Source: Streptomyces hawaiiensis (GTDB lineage: Bacteria; Actinomycetota; Actinomycetes; Streptomycetales; Streptomycetaceae). Taken from it: 64,000 nucleotides of DNA. The stretch lies in contig NZ_CP021978.1 of NCBI RefSeq assembly GCF_004803895.1, forward strand, positions 3,906,001 through 3,970,000, read 5' to 3'. Of this stretch, positions 31,928 to 39,657 are shown piece after piece. Position numbers and translations under genes: made by a program. Each line of letters opens with the position of its first letter. Positions within the stretch are counted from its first letter, which is position 1. The notes beneath the pieces were generated by a model. The model had not been told where the DNA came from, ran no database searches, and saw only the letters and a list, made by a program, of their open reading frames with translations.

Positions 31928-32883
31928 GCCGCGGCCTCCTTCTCGGTCCGGTGTCCGGTCAGGCGCAGGAACACGTCGTCGAGGCTCGGCCTGCGCAGTC
32001 CGATGTCCTCGACGCGGACGCCCTCGTCCTGGAGGGTCCGCGCGACCTCGGTGAGGGCGGTGACCCGGTCGGTGACCGGGGCGTGCACCCGCAACTCCGT
32101 CTCGTCCGCCTCGGGTTCGCCCTCCGTGACCCGGGCGACGACCTTCACCACTCGCGGGATCTCGGACCGCTCGGCGACCACGACCTCGATGCGGTCGCCG
32201 CCGACCAGGTTCTTCAGCCCGTCCGGGGTGTCGTCGGCGATGGCCCGCCCCTGGTCGATGACGGTGATGTGCGAGGCGAGCTTGTCGGCCTCCTCCAGGT
32301 ACTGCGTGGTCAGCAGCACGGTCGTGCCGCCGGCCACCAGCGCCCGTACGGAGTCCCAGACCTCCCCCCGGCTGCGGGGGTCCAGTCCGGTCGTCGGCTC
32401 GTCGAGGAAGAGGACGGCCGGGGCGAGGATCATGGACGCCGCGAGGTCGAGGCGGCGCCGCATGCCGCCGCTGTACTTGCCCACGCCCCGGTCGGCGGCG
32501 TCGGTCAGGTCGAACTGCTCCAGCAGTTCGGTGGCCCGGAGCCCGGCCCGCTTGCCGCCCAGGTGGAACAGGCGGCCGAACATCTCCAGGTTCTGCCGGC
32601 CGGTGAGCACCTCGTCGACCGCCGCGTACTGGCCGGTGAGCCCGATCCTGGCCCGCACCTCGCGCGACTGCCGGGCCACATCCAGCCCGGCGACCCTCGC
32701 GCTGCCCCCGTCCAGCCGGATCAGCGTGGACAGGATGCGGACGGCGGTGGTCTTGCCCGCCCCGTTCGGCCCGAGCAGGCCGTGCACCGTGCCCTCGCGC
32801 ACCGCCAGGTCGAAGCCGTCGAGTGCGCGCTTCTCGCCGTACCTCTTCTCCAGCGCCTCGGCCCGCACCGCGTATCCGTCCAT
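31924..32883 (-). CDS. ABC exporter ATPase (DrrA-like)
   Basis: The protein has 319 residues from ATG 32883. The Walker A is [16 protein letters not shown], the Q-loop region follows, the signature is [13 protein letters not shown] and Walker B is [19 protein letters not shown], then the switch His in [16 protein letters not shown]-terminal extension of about 100 residues ([14 protein letters not shown] to [10 protein letters not shown]) is typical of DaunoRubicin-resistance ATPases. It powers the permease encoded next to it. Divergent from the TetR gene, with two repeated palindromes in the gap. Confidence 0.9.
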   Translation of the reverse strand: MDGYAVRAEALEKRYGEKRALDGFDLAVREGTVHGLLGPNGAGKTTAVRILSTLIRLDGGSARVAGLDVARQSREVRARIGLTGQYAAVDEVLTGRQNLEMFGRLFHLGGKRAGLRATELLEQFDLTDAADRGVGKYSGGMRRRLDLAASMILAPAVLFLDEPTTGLDPRSRGEVWDSVRALVAGGTTVLLTTQYLEEADKLASHITVIDQGRAIADDTPDGLKNLVGGDRIEVVVAERSEIPRVVKVVARVTEGEPEADETELRVHAPVTDRVTALTEVARTLQDEGVRVEDIGLRRPSLDDVFLRLTGHRTEKEAAA

Positions 32884-32925
32884 GCCGCCCCCTCCCGTGC
32901 GTCCGTGCCCCGTCGGCCCCGAACC

Positions 32926-32961
32926 GGGTACAGCGTACCCGATGGCGCGTACAGCGTACCC
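32926..32961. promoter_or_regulatory. Two 15-bp palindromes in direct repeat, TetR operator candidate
   Basis: GGGTACAGCGTACCC (32926-32940) is a perfect six-base inverted repeat with spacer AGC. A second copy with one base changed, GCGTACAGCGTACCC, lies at 32947-32961. Centres are 21 bases apart, two DNA turns, so two dimers could bind on one face. It sits 43 bases before the ABC ATPase start and 31 bases before the TetR start. Confidence 0.65.
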
Positions 32962-32992
32962 AGTTTTTCTCGGGGGACCTAAGCTGGGCTCC

Positions 32993-33766
32993 ATGACGAG
33001 CGGTACGAGTGGCACGGGCAGTACGGAGACCAGCGGCAGCGGCGATATCGCCCGCACCCTCGAACTGCTGTGGGACACCGGCCGCCGCCCCAGTCGCGGC
33101 CCCAAGCCGACCCTGACCCTGGAACGGATCGTGGAAGCGGCCATCCAGGTGGCGGACACCGAGGGGCTGGAGGGGCTCTCCATGCGCCGCGTCGCCGCCG
33201 AACTGGGCACCGGCACCATGTCGCTGTACCGGTACGTCCCCGGCAAGGGCGAGCTGCTCGACCTCATGCTGGACCGGGTGCAGCGCCCCTCCGAGAACCC
33301 TGCCGACCTCGGCGACGGCGGCTGGCGCGCGGCCCTGGAGGCACTGGCCCGCGCGACCCTCGCCCTCTACCGCCGCCACCCCTGGCTGCTCCAGGTCAAC
33401 CAGTCCCGCCCGATCCTCGGCCCGAGCGCCCTCGACGGCATGGAGAAGGTGCTGACCAGGATCCGCCCGATGGGGCTGAGCGACCCCGAACTGGTCTCCG
33501 CGATCATCATGATCGACGGGTATGTCGTCGGGGCCGCGCGCACGCAGCTGTACCAGCGGGAGGCGGAGCGCCGGACGGGCCTGACGGACGCCGAGTTCTG
33601 GCAGGCGCAGGTACCGGCCCTGGAAAAGGCCATGGCCTCGGGCCGCTACCCGGTCACGGCGTCCCTCTCCGAGGACGCCTTCGGCACGGACTTCGACCAC
33701 TTCGAGTTCGGGTTGCAGCGGATCCTGGACGGGTTGGAGGTGCTGGTGGCGGCAGGCGAGTCCTAG
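32993..33766 (+). CDS. TetR-family regulator of the ABC exporter
   Basis: The 257-residue protein has a Gly/Ser/Thr-rich tail (1-30), then a TetR helix-turn-helix (about 38-90: [42 protein letters not shown]). The long C-terminal domain is TetR_C type ([22 protein letters not shown]). Size and the RYVPGKGEL loop place it with regulators of drug exporters. It is divergent from the DrrAB-like pair, with duplicated palindromes between, so it most likely represses the exporter and itself. It overlaps the convergent SnoaL-like gene by four bases. Confidence 0.88.
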   Translation: MTSGTSGTGSTETSGSGDIARTLELLWDTGRRPSRGPKPTLTLERIVEAAIQVADTEGLEGLSMRRVAAELGTGTMSLYRYVPGKGELLDLMLDRVQRPSENPADLGDGGWRAALEALARATLALYRRHPWLLQVNQSRPILGPSALDGMEKVLTRIRPMGLSDPELVSAIIMIDGYVVGAARTQLYQREAERRTGLTDAEFWQAQVPALEKAMASGRYPVTASLSEDAFGTDFDHFEFGLQRILDGLEVLVAAGES

Positions 33767-34239
33767 GGGGCGTCATCACCGGGCCGCGCCGGGCCGTTGG
33801 GGCCGGAGACTGCGCCGAGCTGGGTGAGGCCGGCCAGCACGTCGGTGCAGGTCCAGTACTCGACGAACCTGCCGCCGGAGACCCGCAGGATGTCGTGGCC
33901 GCTGAAGGCGACCGGCGTGCCGGCCGGGGCCGTGGCGTGCTCCAGGCCGCCCGTGTAGCGGGCGCGCAGCGTCCAGCGTGCCGCGACCAGGTCGGCCTGG
34001 ACGATCGGCCCGACGTCCACGCTGATGGCGACGTCCCCGAACACCGCCATGGTCTGCTCGATCTCGGGAAGCAGCCGGGCCGGACCCGTCTGCGCTTCCG
34101 AGTCGCTGCCGTCCGGCCGTGCCTGGTGCACGACGAAACCGGGATCGAGGATCTCGCCGGCATGGCTGAAGTCGCCGCGCCACAGCGCGGTCCAGCGTTC
34201 GTACAGCTCGTTCATCCGCTCGATGGACAGGGTGCTCAT
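33763..34239 (-). CDS. SnoaL/NTF2-fold protein
   Basis: The 158-residue protein has the alpha+beta cone fold pattern: [70 protein letters not shown] (read in parts), [18 protein letters not shown]. Members include polyketide cyclases and many binding proteins. The gene is divergent from a MarR regulator with a palindrome in the 80-base gap, so it is probably that regulator's target. Confidence 0.75.
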   Translation of the reverse strand: MSTLSIERMNELYERWTALWRGDFSHAGEILDPGFVVHQARPDGSDSEAQTGPARLLPEIEQTMAVFGDVAISVDVGPIVQADLVAARWTLRARYTGGLEHATAPAGTPVAFSGHDILRVSGGRFVEYWTCTDVLAGLTQLGAVSGPNGPARPGDDAP

Positions 34240-34264
34240 GCTGCGCTCCTTCGAGGAGTAGTAT

Positions 34265-34293
34265 CTGCGTCACGAAGTATCTGCGTGACGCAG
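34265..34293. promoter_or_regulatory. Palindrome between SnoaL-like and MarR genes
   Basis: CTGCGTCACG and CGTGACGCAG form a perfect ten-base inverted repeat with a nine-base spacer. TATCTGCGT is also repeated directly (34262-34270 and 34278-34286). It lies between two divergent starts and is the likely MarR-family operator for both. Confidence 0.65.
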
Positions 34294-34319
34294 GGAATTG
34301 AAGGGGTGGATGCCGAGCC

Positions 34320-34787
34320 GTGTCAATCGAGAATCGTGAGGGGCTGCTCGCGGCCGTCACCGTGGCCGCCCGGCGGCAGCACGCCGCGTACACCCTCTTC
34401 AACCAGGCCATGGCGGACCGGCTGGGACTGCATCCGACGGATCTGCAGTGCGTGAGCCTGCTCGGCCTCGAACCCGAACCACTCACCACGGGTGAGATCG
34501 CCGAACTGACCGGCCTCACCTCGGGTTCGGCCTCCCGGCTCGTTGACCGGCTGGAGCGAGCGGGGCTGGTCGAGAGGAAGCCCGACCCGCACGACCGCAG
34601 AAGGACCCGGGTCTCGCTCACCGCCCGGCGAGCACCGGAGGCCGAGGCCGCGTGGGACGCCCCCGGCAGCGCCTTCGCCGACCTCCTCGCCGCGTTCAGC
34701 GACGAGGAACTGGCGGTGATCGAGCGCTACTTGCGCCACTCCACCCAGGTGGGATCCGCGCAGGCCGCACGGCTGCGGGAGCGGTAG
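34320..34787 (+). CDS. MarR-family regulator
   Basis: The 155-residue protein starts at GTG 34320. It has a winged helix: LHPTDLQCVSLLGLEPEPLT, EIAELTGLTSGSASRLVDRLERAGL, the wing ERKPDPHDRRRTRVSLT, and C-terminal dimer helices. It is divergent from the SnoaL-like gene with a strong palindrome between. The ligand is unknown. Confidence 0.88.
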   Translation: MSIENREGLLAAVTVAARRQHAAYTLFNQAMADRLGLHPTDLQCVSLLGLEPEPLTTGEIAELTGLTSGSASRLVDRLERAGLVERKPDPHDRRRTRVSLTARRAPEAEAAWDAPGSAFADLLAAFSDEELAVIERYLRHSTQVGSAQAARLRER

Positions 34788-34825
34788 CCCGGGACACCGT
34801 GCCCGGGCCGGTCAAGCACGAACTG

Positions 34826-35800
34826 CTACCCCCGGCGCCTCATTCTCCGCAGGCCGAACAGAGCGACCACAGCGACGCCCGCGGCGATCGCCCCCGTCTT
34901 GAGATGGCCGCTCAGCCCGTCTCCCCCGCCGTCGGACGCGGCCGAACTCCCACTCCCGGAAGGAGAGTCGGACCCGCCGCCCCCGGGAGCGTCCTGCGGC
35001 TCCACCGGGCTGTCCGCCCCCTCGGCGCCGTACATCAGCTTCTTGCCGTCCGCGGTGTAGGTGACGGACTCCCCCTGCCCCAGGAACGGCACGCCGAGTC
35101 GTTCCTTCCGTTTGATCTTCCCGCCGTTCCAGTCGTACGCGATCGCGCCGAAGTAGCTGCGTACGACGAGGTGTTCACCGTCCGGGGAAAGCGTGGCGTC
35201 GGTGGCCTCCAGGTCGGGGACGGCCGCGACGGGCCGGAACGTGTTCGACCCGGAGGGGGAGAGCCGGGCCGGGCCCTCGTACAGGTGCCCGCCCTTCTCG
35301 TTCTTGTCGACGATGTAGACGCGGCCGGTCTTCGGGTGCACGACGAGGGACTCGGCGTCCCGCGCGCCGTCGGAGTACTTCACGACGTACTGCGTGGCCC
35401 GGATCGTCTGGTCGCGCAGGTTCTTCGGCTCGGGCAGCCGGTAGATCCAGACGTACGGCCAGGTGCCGCCGAGGTTGTCGCCGATGTCGCCGACGTAGAT
35501 CTGGTTGTCCGGCCCGATGGAAACGGCCTCGACGTCACGCGGACTGCCCACGCCGGACATGGTGATCGTGGCGACCGTCTCGCCCGTCGCGCTGTCGACG
35601 GCGTAGAGGTACGCCCCGTCGTCGCTGTCGTTGTGCGTCCAGTAGATGCCGGGGTGCTGCCGCGAGGCCGCCAGGCCGCTGGACTCGGTGATGCGCGGGT
35701 CCTTGATCGTGAACTTCTCGTCGCCGTCGGCGGCGGAGGCGGGTACGGCGAGGGCGCCCGTGAGAAGGGCCGCGGCGAGAAGGGCGAACGGTCTGCGCAT
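34826..35800 (-). CDS. Secreted, membrane-anchored beta-propeller-like protein
   Basis: The protein has 324 residues with a signal peptide (about 1-24, LLAAALLTGALAVPASA). A beta-propeller-like region follows with repeated strands such as GIYWTHNDSDDGAYLYAVDS, VEAVSIGPDNQIYVGDIGDN and VYIVDKNEKGGHLYEG. A Ser/Gly/Pro-rich linker (about 260-290) and a C-terminal membrane helix followed by RRMRRRG come last. It should sit outside the membrane, anchored at its C-terminus. Function unknown. Confidence 0.75.
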   Translation of the reverse strand: MRRPFALLAAALLTGALAVPASAADGDEKFTIKDPRITESSGLAASRQHPGIYWTHNDSDDGAYLYAVDSATGETVATITMSGVGSPRDVEAVSIGPDNQIYVGDIGDNLGGTWPYVWIYRLPEPKNLRDQTIRATQYVVKYSDGARDAESLVVHPKTGRVYIVDKNEKGGHLYEGPARLSPSGSNTFRPVAAVPDLEATDATLSPDGEHLVVRSYFGAIAYDWNGGKIKRKERLGVPFLGQGESVTYTADGKKLMYGAEGADSPVEPQDAPGGGGSDSPSGSGSSAASDGGGDGLSGHLKTGAIAAGVAVVALFGLRRMRRRG

Positions 35801-35932
35801 GCCCCAAGACTGCCATCCCGCTGGGCGGTTCAGCGGCGGTTCACCGTGCGTGCGGGATCAAGGAGGATGGCGGCCACCGTGCGTGGCCCGACTCACACCC
35901 CGCCGGGCGACCTGATCATCCATGATGAGCGG

Positions 35933-36607
35933 ATGCTCAGGTTCATGCCCGTCGGTGACTCCATGACGATCGGAAGCACGGGCGAACACACATGGCGCTA
36001 CCGGCTGTGGCAGCACCTGTGCCGTTCCTACGGCGGCCCCTTCACCCTCGTCGGCCCCCGCGAGACGCTCTACGACAAGCTCGCCGAGGCCCCGGTGTCG
36101 TACGCCTACGCCGAACCGGACTTCCCGCGTGCCCACCTGGCCGGCTGGGGCGAGGGCTGGCAGCACATGGCGCCGCTGATCGGCGACGCGGTGCGGTCGT
36201 GCCGCGCGGACGTGCTCCTGGTCTCCCTGGGCCTGATCGACCTGGGCTTCTACACGAACGCCGAGCAGACCGCCGAGAACGTCCGGGCCTTCACGGCCGA
36301 GGCGCGGGCGGCGAACCGCCGGGTGGGGATGGTGTGGCTGCCCGTGACGCCGAACGTGCGCGCCCAGTCGGACGCGGCCTTCGCCGGCGAGGTCACCCGC
36401 TTCAACGAACTCCTCGCCAAGACGGCCGCCGACCTCGACGAGCCCGGCTCCCCCGTCCTGCTGGCCTCACCCTCGCCGTCGTACGACGTCGCCACCGACA
36501 CCTACGACGGCACCCACCCCAACGCGAGCGGCGAACACAAGATCGCGGCGGCCTTCGCGGGGGCGATGTACCAGGGCTGGGGCCTGGCCGGCCCTTACGA
36601 GAAGTAG
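35933..36607 (+). CDS. SGNH/GDSL-type hydrolase
   Basis: From ATG 35933 the protein has 224 residues. Block I is FMPVGDSMTIGS with the nucleophile Ser, block III-like WLPVTPNVRAQ, and block V is YDGTHPNASGEHKIA with the Asp/His pair. No signal peptide is seen. Likely an esterase, acetylhydrolase or rhamnogalacturonan-acetylesterase-type enzyme. The start is uncertain: the frame is open to ATG 35867 (AGGAGG abuts it with no spacing) and GTG 35879. Confidence 0.8.
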   Translation: MLRFMPVGDSMTIGSTGEHTWRYRLWQHLCRSYGGPFTLVGPRETLYDKLAEAPVSYAYAEPDFPRAHLAGWGEGWQHMAPLIGDAVRSCRADVLLVSLGLIDLGFYTNAEQTAENVRAFTAEARAANRRVGMVWLPVTPNVRAQSDAAFAGEVTRFNELLAKTAADLDEPGSPVLLASPSPSYDVATDTYDGTHPNASGEHKIAAAFAGAMYQGWGLAGPYEK

Positions 36608-36628
36608 CCCTCCTCGATGGGTACGTGC

Positions 36629-36658
36629 TTGCTTGGAGCGCACTTCAAGACGTTGGCT
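36629..36658 (+). promoter_or_regulatory. MerR-type promoter and operator before the aldo/keto reductase
   Basis: TTGCTT (36629-36634) and TTGGCT (36653-36658) are separated by an 18-base spacer filled by the imperfect palindrome TTGGAGCGCACTTCAA (36633-36648). An operator inside a slightly long spacer is the hallmark of MerR-activated promoters. The ATG at 36667 is about where transcription would begin, so the mRNA is probably leaderless. No MerR gene is in the window. Confidence 0.45.
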
Positions 36659-36666
36659 TGGGGACC

Positions 36667-37659
36667 ATGAAGTACACGCAGCTCGGACGCACGGGACTCA
36701 AGGTCAGCCGGCTCGTCCTCGGCACCATGAACTTCGGCCCGCAGACCGACGAGGCCGACAGCCACGCCATCATGGACGCGGCGCTGGACGCGGGCATCAA
36801 CTTCTTCGACACCGCCAATGTGTACGGCTGGGGCGAGAACAAGGGCCGTACCGAAAGCATCATCGGCAACTGGTTCGCGAAGGGCGAGGGACGGCGCGAC
36901 AAGGTCGTCCTCGCCACGAAGGTCTACGGCAACATGGGCGCCGACGGCCCGGCCTGGCCCAACCACGACAAGCTCTCCGCGGTCAACATCCGCCGGGCCG
37001 TGGACGCCAGCCTCAAGCGGCTCCAGACCGACCACATCGACGTCTACCAGTTCCACCACATCGACCGGGACACCCCCTTCGACGAGATCTGGCAGGCGAT
37101 CGACGTCCTGATCCAGCAGGGCAAGATCCTCTACGTCGGGTCGTCGAACTTCCCCGGCTACAAGATCGCCCAGGCCAACGAGATCGCCGCCCGGCGCGGC
37201 GGGACCATCGGGCTGGTCAGCGAGCAGTGCCTGTACAACCTCGCCGAGCGGCGCGCCGAGATGGAGGTCGTCCCGGCCGCGCAGGAGTACGGCCTCGGCG
37301 TCATCCCGTGGTCGCCGCTGCACGGCGGTCTGCTGGGCGGTGTCCTCAAGAAGGAGGTCGAGGGCAAACGCCGCGCCTCCGGCCGCGCGGCCGACGCGCT
37401 CGCCGACGCCGGCACCCGCGCGCGGATCCAGTCCTACGAGGACCTGCTCGACAAGCACGGCATCGAGCCCGGCGAGGCCGCCCTGGCCTGGCTGCTCACC
37501 CGCCCCGGCGTGACCGGCCCGATCGTCGGCCCGCGCACCGCCGAGCAGCTCGCCTCCGCCGTCCGGGCGTCCGAGCTGGAGCTCTCCGAGGAGCTCCTGA
37601 CCGGCCTGGACGAGATCTTCCCCGGCCCGGGGCCGTCGCCGGAGGCCTTCGCCTGGTAA
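36667..37659 (+). CDS. Aldo/keto reductase
   Basis: This 330-residue AKR has the (alpha/beta)8 markers: YTQLGRTGLKVSRLVLGTMN, the catalytic Asp/Tyr segment INFFDTANVYGWGENKGRTE, Lys in VVLATKVYGNMG, His in DVYQFHHIDRDTPF, and the NADPH loop LAWLLTRPGVTGPIVGPRT. It belongs to the AKR11/YajO-like group and reduces aldehydes or ketones with NADPH. The transcript is probably leaderless and controlled by a MerR-type regulator. A dispersed repeat/terminator follows the stop. Confidence 0.9.
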   Translation: MKYTQLGRTGLKVSRLVLGTMNFGPQTDEADSHAIMDAALDAGINFFDTANVYGWGENKGRTESIIGNWFAKGEGRRDKVVLATKVYGNMGADGPAWPNHDKLSAVNIRRAVDASLKRLQTDHIDVYQFHHIDRDTPFDEIWQAIDVLIQQGKILYVGSSNFPGYKIAQANEIAARRGGTIGLVSEQCLYNLAERRAEMEVVPAAQEYGLGVIPWSPLHGGLLGGVLKKEVEGKRRASGRAADALADAGTRARIQSYEDLLDKHGIEPGEAALAWLLTRPGVTGPIVGPRTAEQLASAVRASELELSEELLTGLDEIFPGPGPSPEAFAW

Positions 37660-37660
37660 C

Positions 37661-37697
37661 GCCCCCGTCAGGGGCGCGGGGAACTGCGCGACAAGCC
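37661..37697. repeat. Dispersed intergenic repeat, copy 2, with terminator hairpin
   Basis: Bases 37671-37697 equal the reverse complement of 14131-14157 at all 27 positions. The left part CCCC-gtca-GGGG forms a short hairpin right after the aldo/keto reductase stop. The next 45 bases to the 29-residue gene hold no other feature. Confidence 0.7.
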
Positions 37698-37746
37698 CCC
37701 ACCGGCCCGCAGCCGAAAAGCAGCCGTCCGCAGTTCCCCCACCGCC

Positions 37747-37836
37747 CTACCTCCCAAGCACAGAAGCCAGGGCGACGACGAGAAACATCAGCACGAGCAC
37801 ACCGGCCATGATCCGGTTGCGGGTTTTCGGGTCCAC
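37747..37836 (-). CDS. 29-residue conserved membrane protein
   Basis: GTG 37836 opens a frame reading MDPKTRNRIMAGVLVLMFLV then VALASVLGR, with one membrane helix and a positive N-terminal side. I recognise this short sequence type as conserved next to 2'-5' RNA ligase genes in Streptomyces. It starts 10 bases downstream of the thpR stop on the same strand. Function unknown. Confidence 0.6.
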   Translation of the reverse strand: MDPKTRNRIMAGVLVLMFLVVALASVLGR

Positions 37837-37845
37837 GCCCCGAGC

Positions 37846-38418
37846 CTAACCGGCGCCCCCGAGCGGCCAGTGCCCGACCGCCTCGTACCGGGGCTGCTCC
37901 CCCGGGACTCCCGACGTCGGCAGATTGCTCCGCACCAGGCAGAGCTCCCGCACGGTCCAGGTCCGGCCCGTGAATCCCGCGAGCGCGTCCAGGAACGCCC
38001 GCACGTCCCCCGCCTCCCGGTTCCGCGCCACGGTCAGATGGGCCTTGTACCGCCGGTGCTCCCCCATCGGCACCCCCGCTTTCCGCGCCGCCGCCTCGGC
38101 CCGCTCGGCCAGCAGCCGGAGGGTCGCCAGGTCCCCCTCGGCCCCGGCCCACAGCGCCTTCCCGTGCCCGAACTGGCCTCCGCCCCGCACGGCCAGCGGG
38201 AACGGCTCCGTACGGCGCGCGGCACGCTCCAGCCGCTCCGACAGCTCCGGGACGAGGCCGTCGTCGACCTCACCGTAGAAGGCGAGTGTGAAGTGCCAGC
38301 CGGGACGGCCGGTCCAGCGCATGCCGTCGGCGCCGGGCAGCTCCCGCAACGCGTCGACCACGGCGCCGAGTTCACGGCACACCTCGTCAGGGGGCAGTAC
38401 GGCCGCGAAGAGTCTCAT
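37846..38418 (-). CDS. thpR: RNA 2',3'-cyclic phosphodiesterase (2'-5' RNA ligase family)
   Basis: The 190-residue protein starts at ATG 38418 (MRLFAAVLPPDEVCREL). It carries both HxT motifs of the 2H phosphoesterase fold: WHFTLAFYGEV and YKAHLTVARN. It opens 2',3'-cyclic phosphates of RNA. The ATG is 25 bases from the divergent GNAT gene start. The ORF could be longer, but conserved sequence begins here. Confidence 0.9.
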   Translation of the reverse strand: MRLFAAVLPPDEVCRELGAVVDALRELPGADGMRWTGRPGWHFTLAFYGEVDDGLVPELSERLERAARRTEPFPLAVRGGGQFGHGKALWAGAEGDLATLRLLAERAEAAARKAGVPMGEHRRYKAHLTVARNREAGDVRAFLDALAGFTGRTWTVRELCLVRSNLPTSGVPGEQPRYEAVGHWPLGGAG

Positions 38419-38443
38419 GGGGCCAGCCTGGCACCATGAGGCC

Positions 38444-38965
38444 ATGCGGATCACCATCCGGGACGGCGGGCCCGACGACATTCCCTCGATACTCGGCATG
38501 CTCGACAGCTGCGTGGAGTGGCTGGTTTCACAGGGGCGCACAGGGCAGTGGGGGACACGGCCTCTGTCGCGGAGCCCGAAGACGGTGGAGTCGGTCGGCC
38601 GGTACATGGCGGAGGGTTGCGTGTTCATGGCCGACGTCGACGGCGTCCCCGCCGGGACCCTCACCCTCACCGACTCGGCGGGTGCCTACCTGTCCCACCT
38701 CCCGCAGCCCGGCGAGCCCGAGCGCTACATCCACTGGCTGGCCTCCGACCGCCGTTTCAAGGGGCACGGCGTGGGCAGCGCCCTCCTCGCCCACGCCGCC
38801 GAAGAGACCCGCCGCGCCGGAATCTCCCTGCTCCGCGTCGACTGCTACGCCGGGGACGACGGCAAGCTCGTCCGCTACTACGAGTCCAACGGCTTCACCC
38901 GCACCGAGGCCTTCACGGTGGGCGAGAACAAGTGGCCGGGGCAGTTGCTGGCCCGACGGGTGTAG
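38444..38965 (+). CDS. GNAT-family N-acetyltransferase
   Basis: The 173-residue protein has motif A in the form IHWLASDRRFKGHGVGSALLAHA (R-x-x-G-x-G type, here KGHGVG) and motif B in LLRVDCYAGDDGKLVRYYESNGFTRTEAF. It transfers acetyl from acetyl-CoA to an unknown amine. Divergent from thpR and followed by the Uma2 gene after 96 bases. Confidence 0.85.
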   Translation: MRITIRDGGPDDIPSILGMLDSCVEWLVSQGRTGQWGTRPLSRSPKTVESVGRYMAEGCVFMADVDGVPAGTLTLTDSAGAYLSHLPQPGEPERYIHWLASDRRFKGHGVGSALLAHAAEETRRAGISLLRVDCYAGDDGKLVRYYESNGFTRTEAFTVGENKWPGQLLARRV

Positions 38966-39061
38966 GCGGCCTCCGGGTCCGGACGGGTCCAGGTCACCGT
39001 GCGTATCGTTGTACTGCGCGGCCGGCTCCATGCGCGGGGGCGGCCGGGGAGGAGCGCCACG

Positions 39062-39649
39062 ATGACCGTCCTTCACGACAGGATCGAGATGGCCGACAGC
39101 AGCGGTGAACTCACCCTCGACATGATGTTCGAGTGGGTGGAGACGATGCCGGTCCCCGAGGGCTACAAGGTCGAGATCGTCGGGGGGAACATCTTCATGG
39201 CGCCTCAGCGGGACACCCACTGGGACATCATCCTGGACATCGTCGAGCAGCTGCGCAGCAAGTATCCGCGCAAGCGCGTGAAGTCCGACGTCCGTGTCGA
39301 CTACCCGGGCCACCTCAACGGCTTCGCCTCCGACATCACCCTGATGGCGGAGGGTGCGGCGAAGAGCGACAAGGGCCTGTGGCGCTACCAGGACGTCGAG
39401 TTCGTCGCCGAGGTGATCTCCAGGAAGACCGGGGCGAACGACTACGGCCCGAAGAAGGACGCCTATGCCGCGGCCGGTGTGCCGGTGTACCTGATCGTGG
39501 ATCCGTACACCGGCCGCTGGCATCTGCACACCAAGCCCAAGGACGGCGAGTACCGGGGCGAGCTGAGTCTGGACTTCGGGGACGAGATCGACCTGACGGG
39601 CACCGTGGTCGGCCTCGCCCTCGAGACCGGCGAGTTCCCCCGAGACTGA
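39062..39649 (+). CDS. Uma2-family (DUF820) PD-(D/E)XK nuclease-like protein
   Basis: The 195-residue protein has the Uma2 layout: VPEGYKVEIVGGNIFMAPQ, HWDIILDIVEQL, SDVRVDYPGHLNGFASDITLM (Asp of the PD motif), FVAEVISRKTGANDYGPKKDAYAAAGVP with E-x-K-like residues, and YLIVDPYTGRWHLH. These small restriction-like proteins are abundant in Streptomyces and cyanobacteria, and their targets are unknown. It ends 8 bases before the convergent MFS gene. Confidence 0.88.
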   Translation: MTVLHDRIEMADSSGELTLDMMFEWVETMPVPEGYKVEIVGGNIFMAPQRDTHWDIILDIVEQLRSKYPRKRVKSDVRVDYPGHLNGFASDITLMAEGAAKSDKGLWRYQDVEFVAEVISRKTGANDYGPKKDAYAAAGVPVYLIVDPYTGRWHLHTKPKDGEYRGELSLDFGDEIDLTGTVVGLALETGEFPRD

Positions 39650-39657
39650 CGCCCGCC

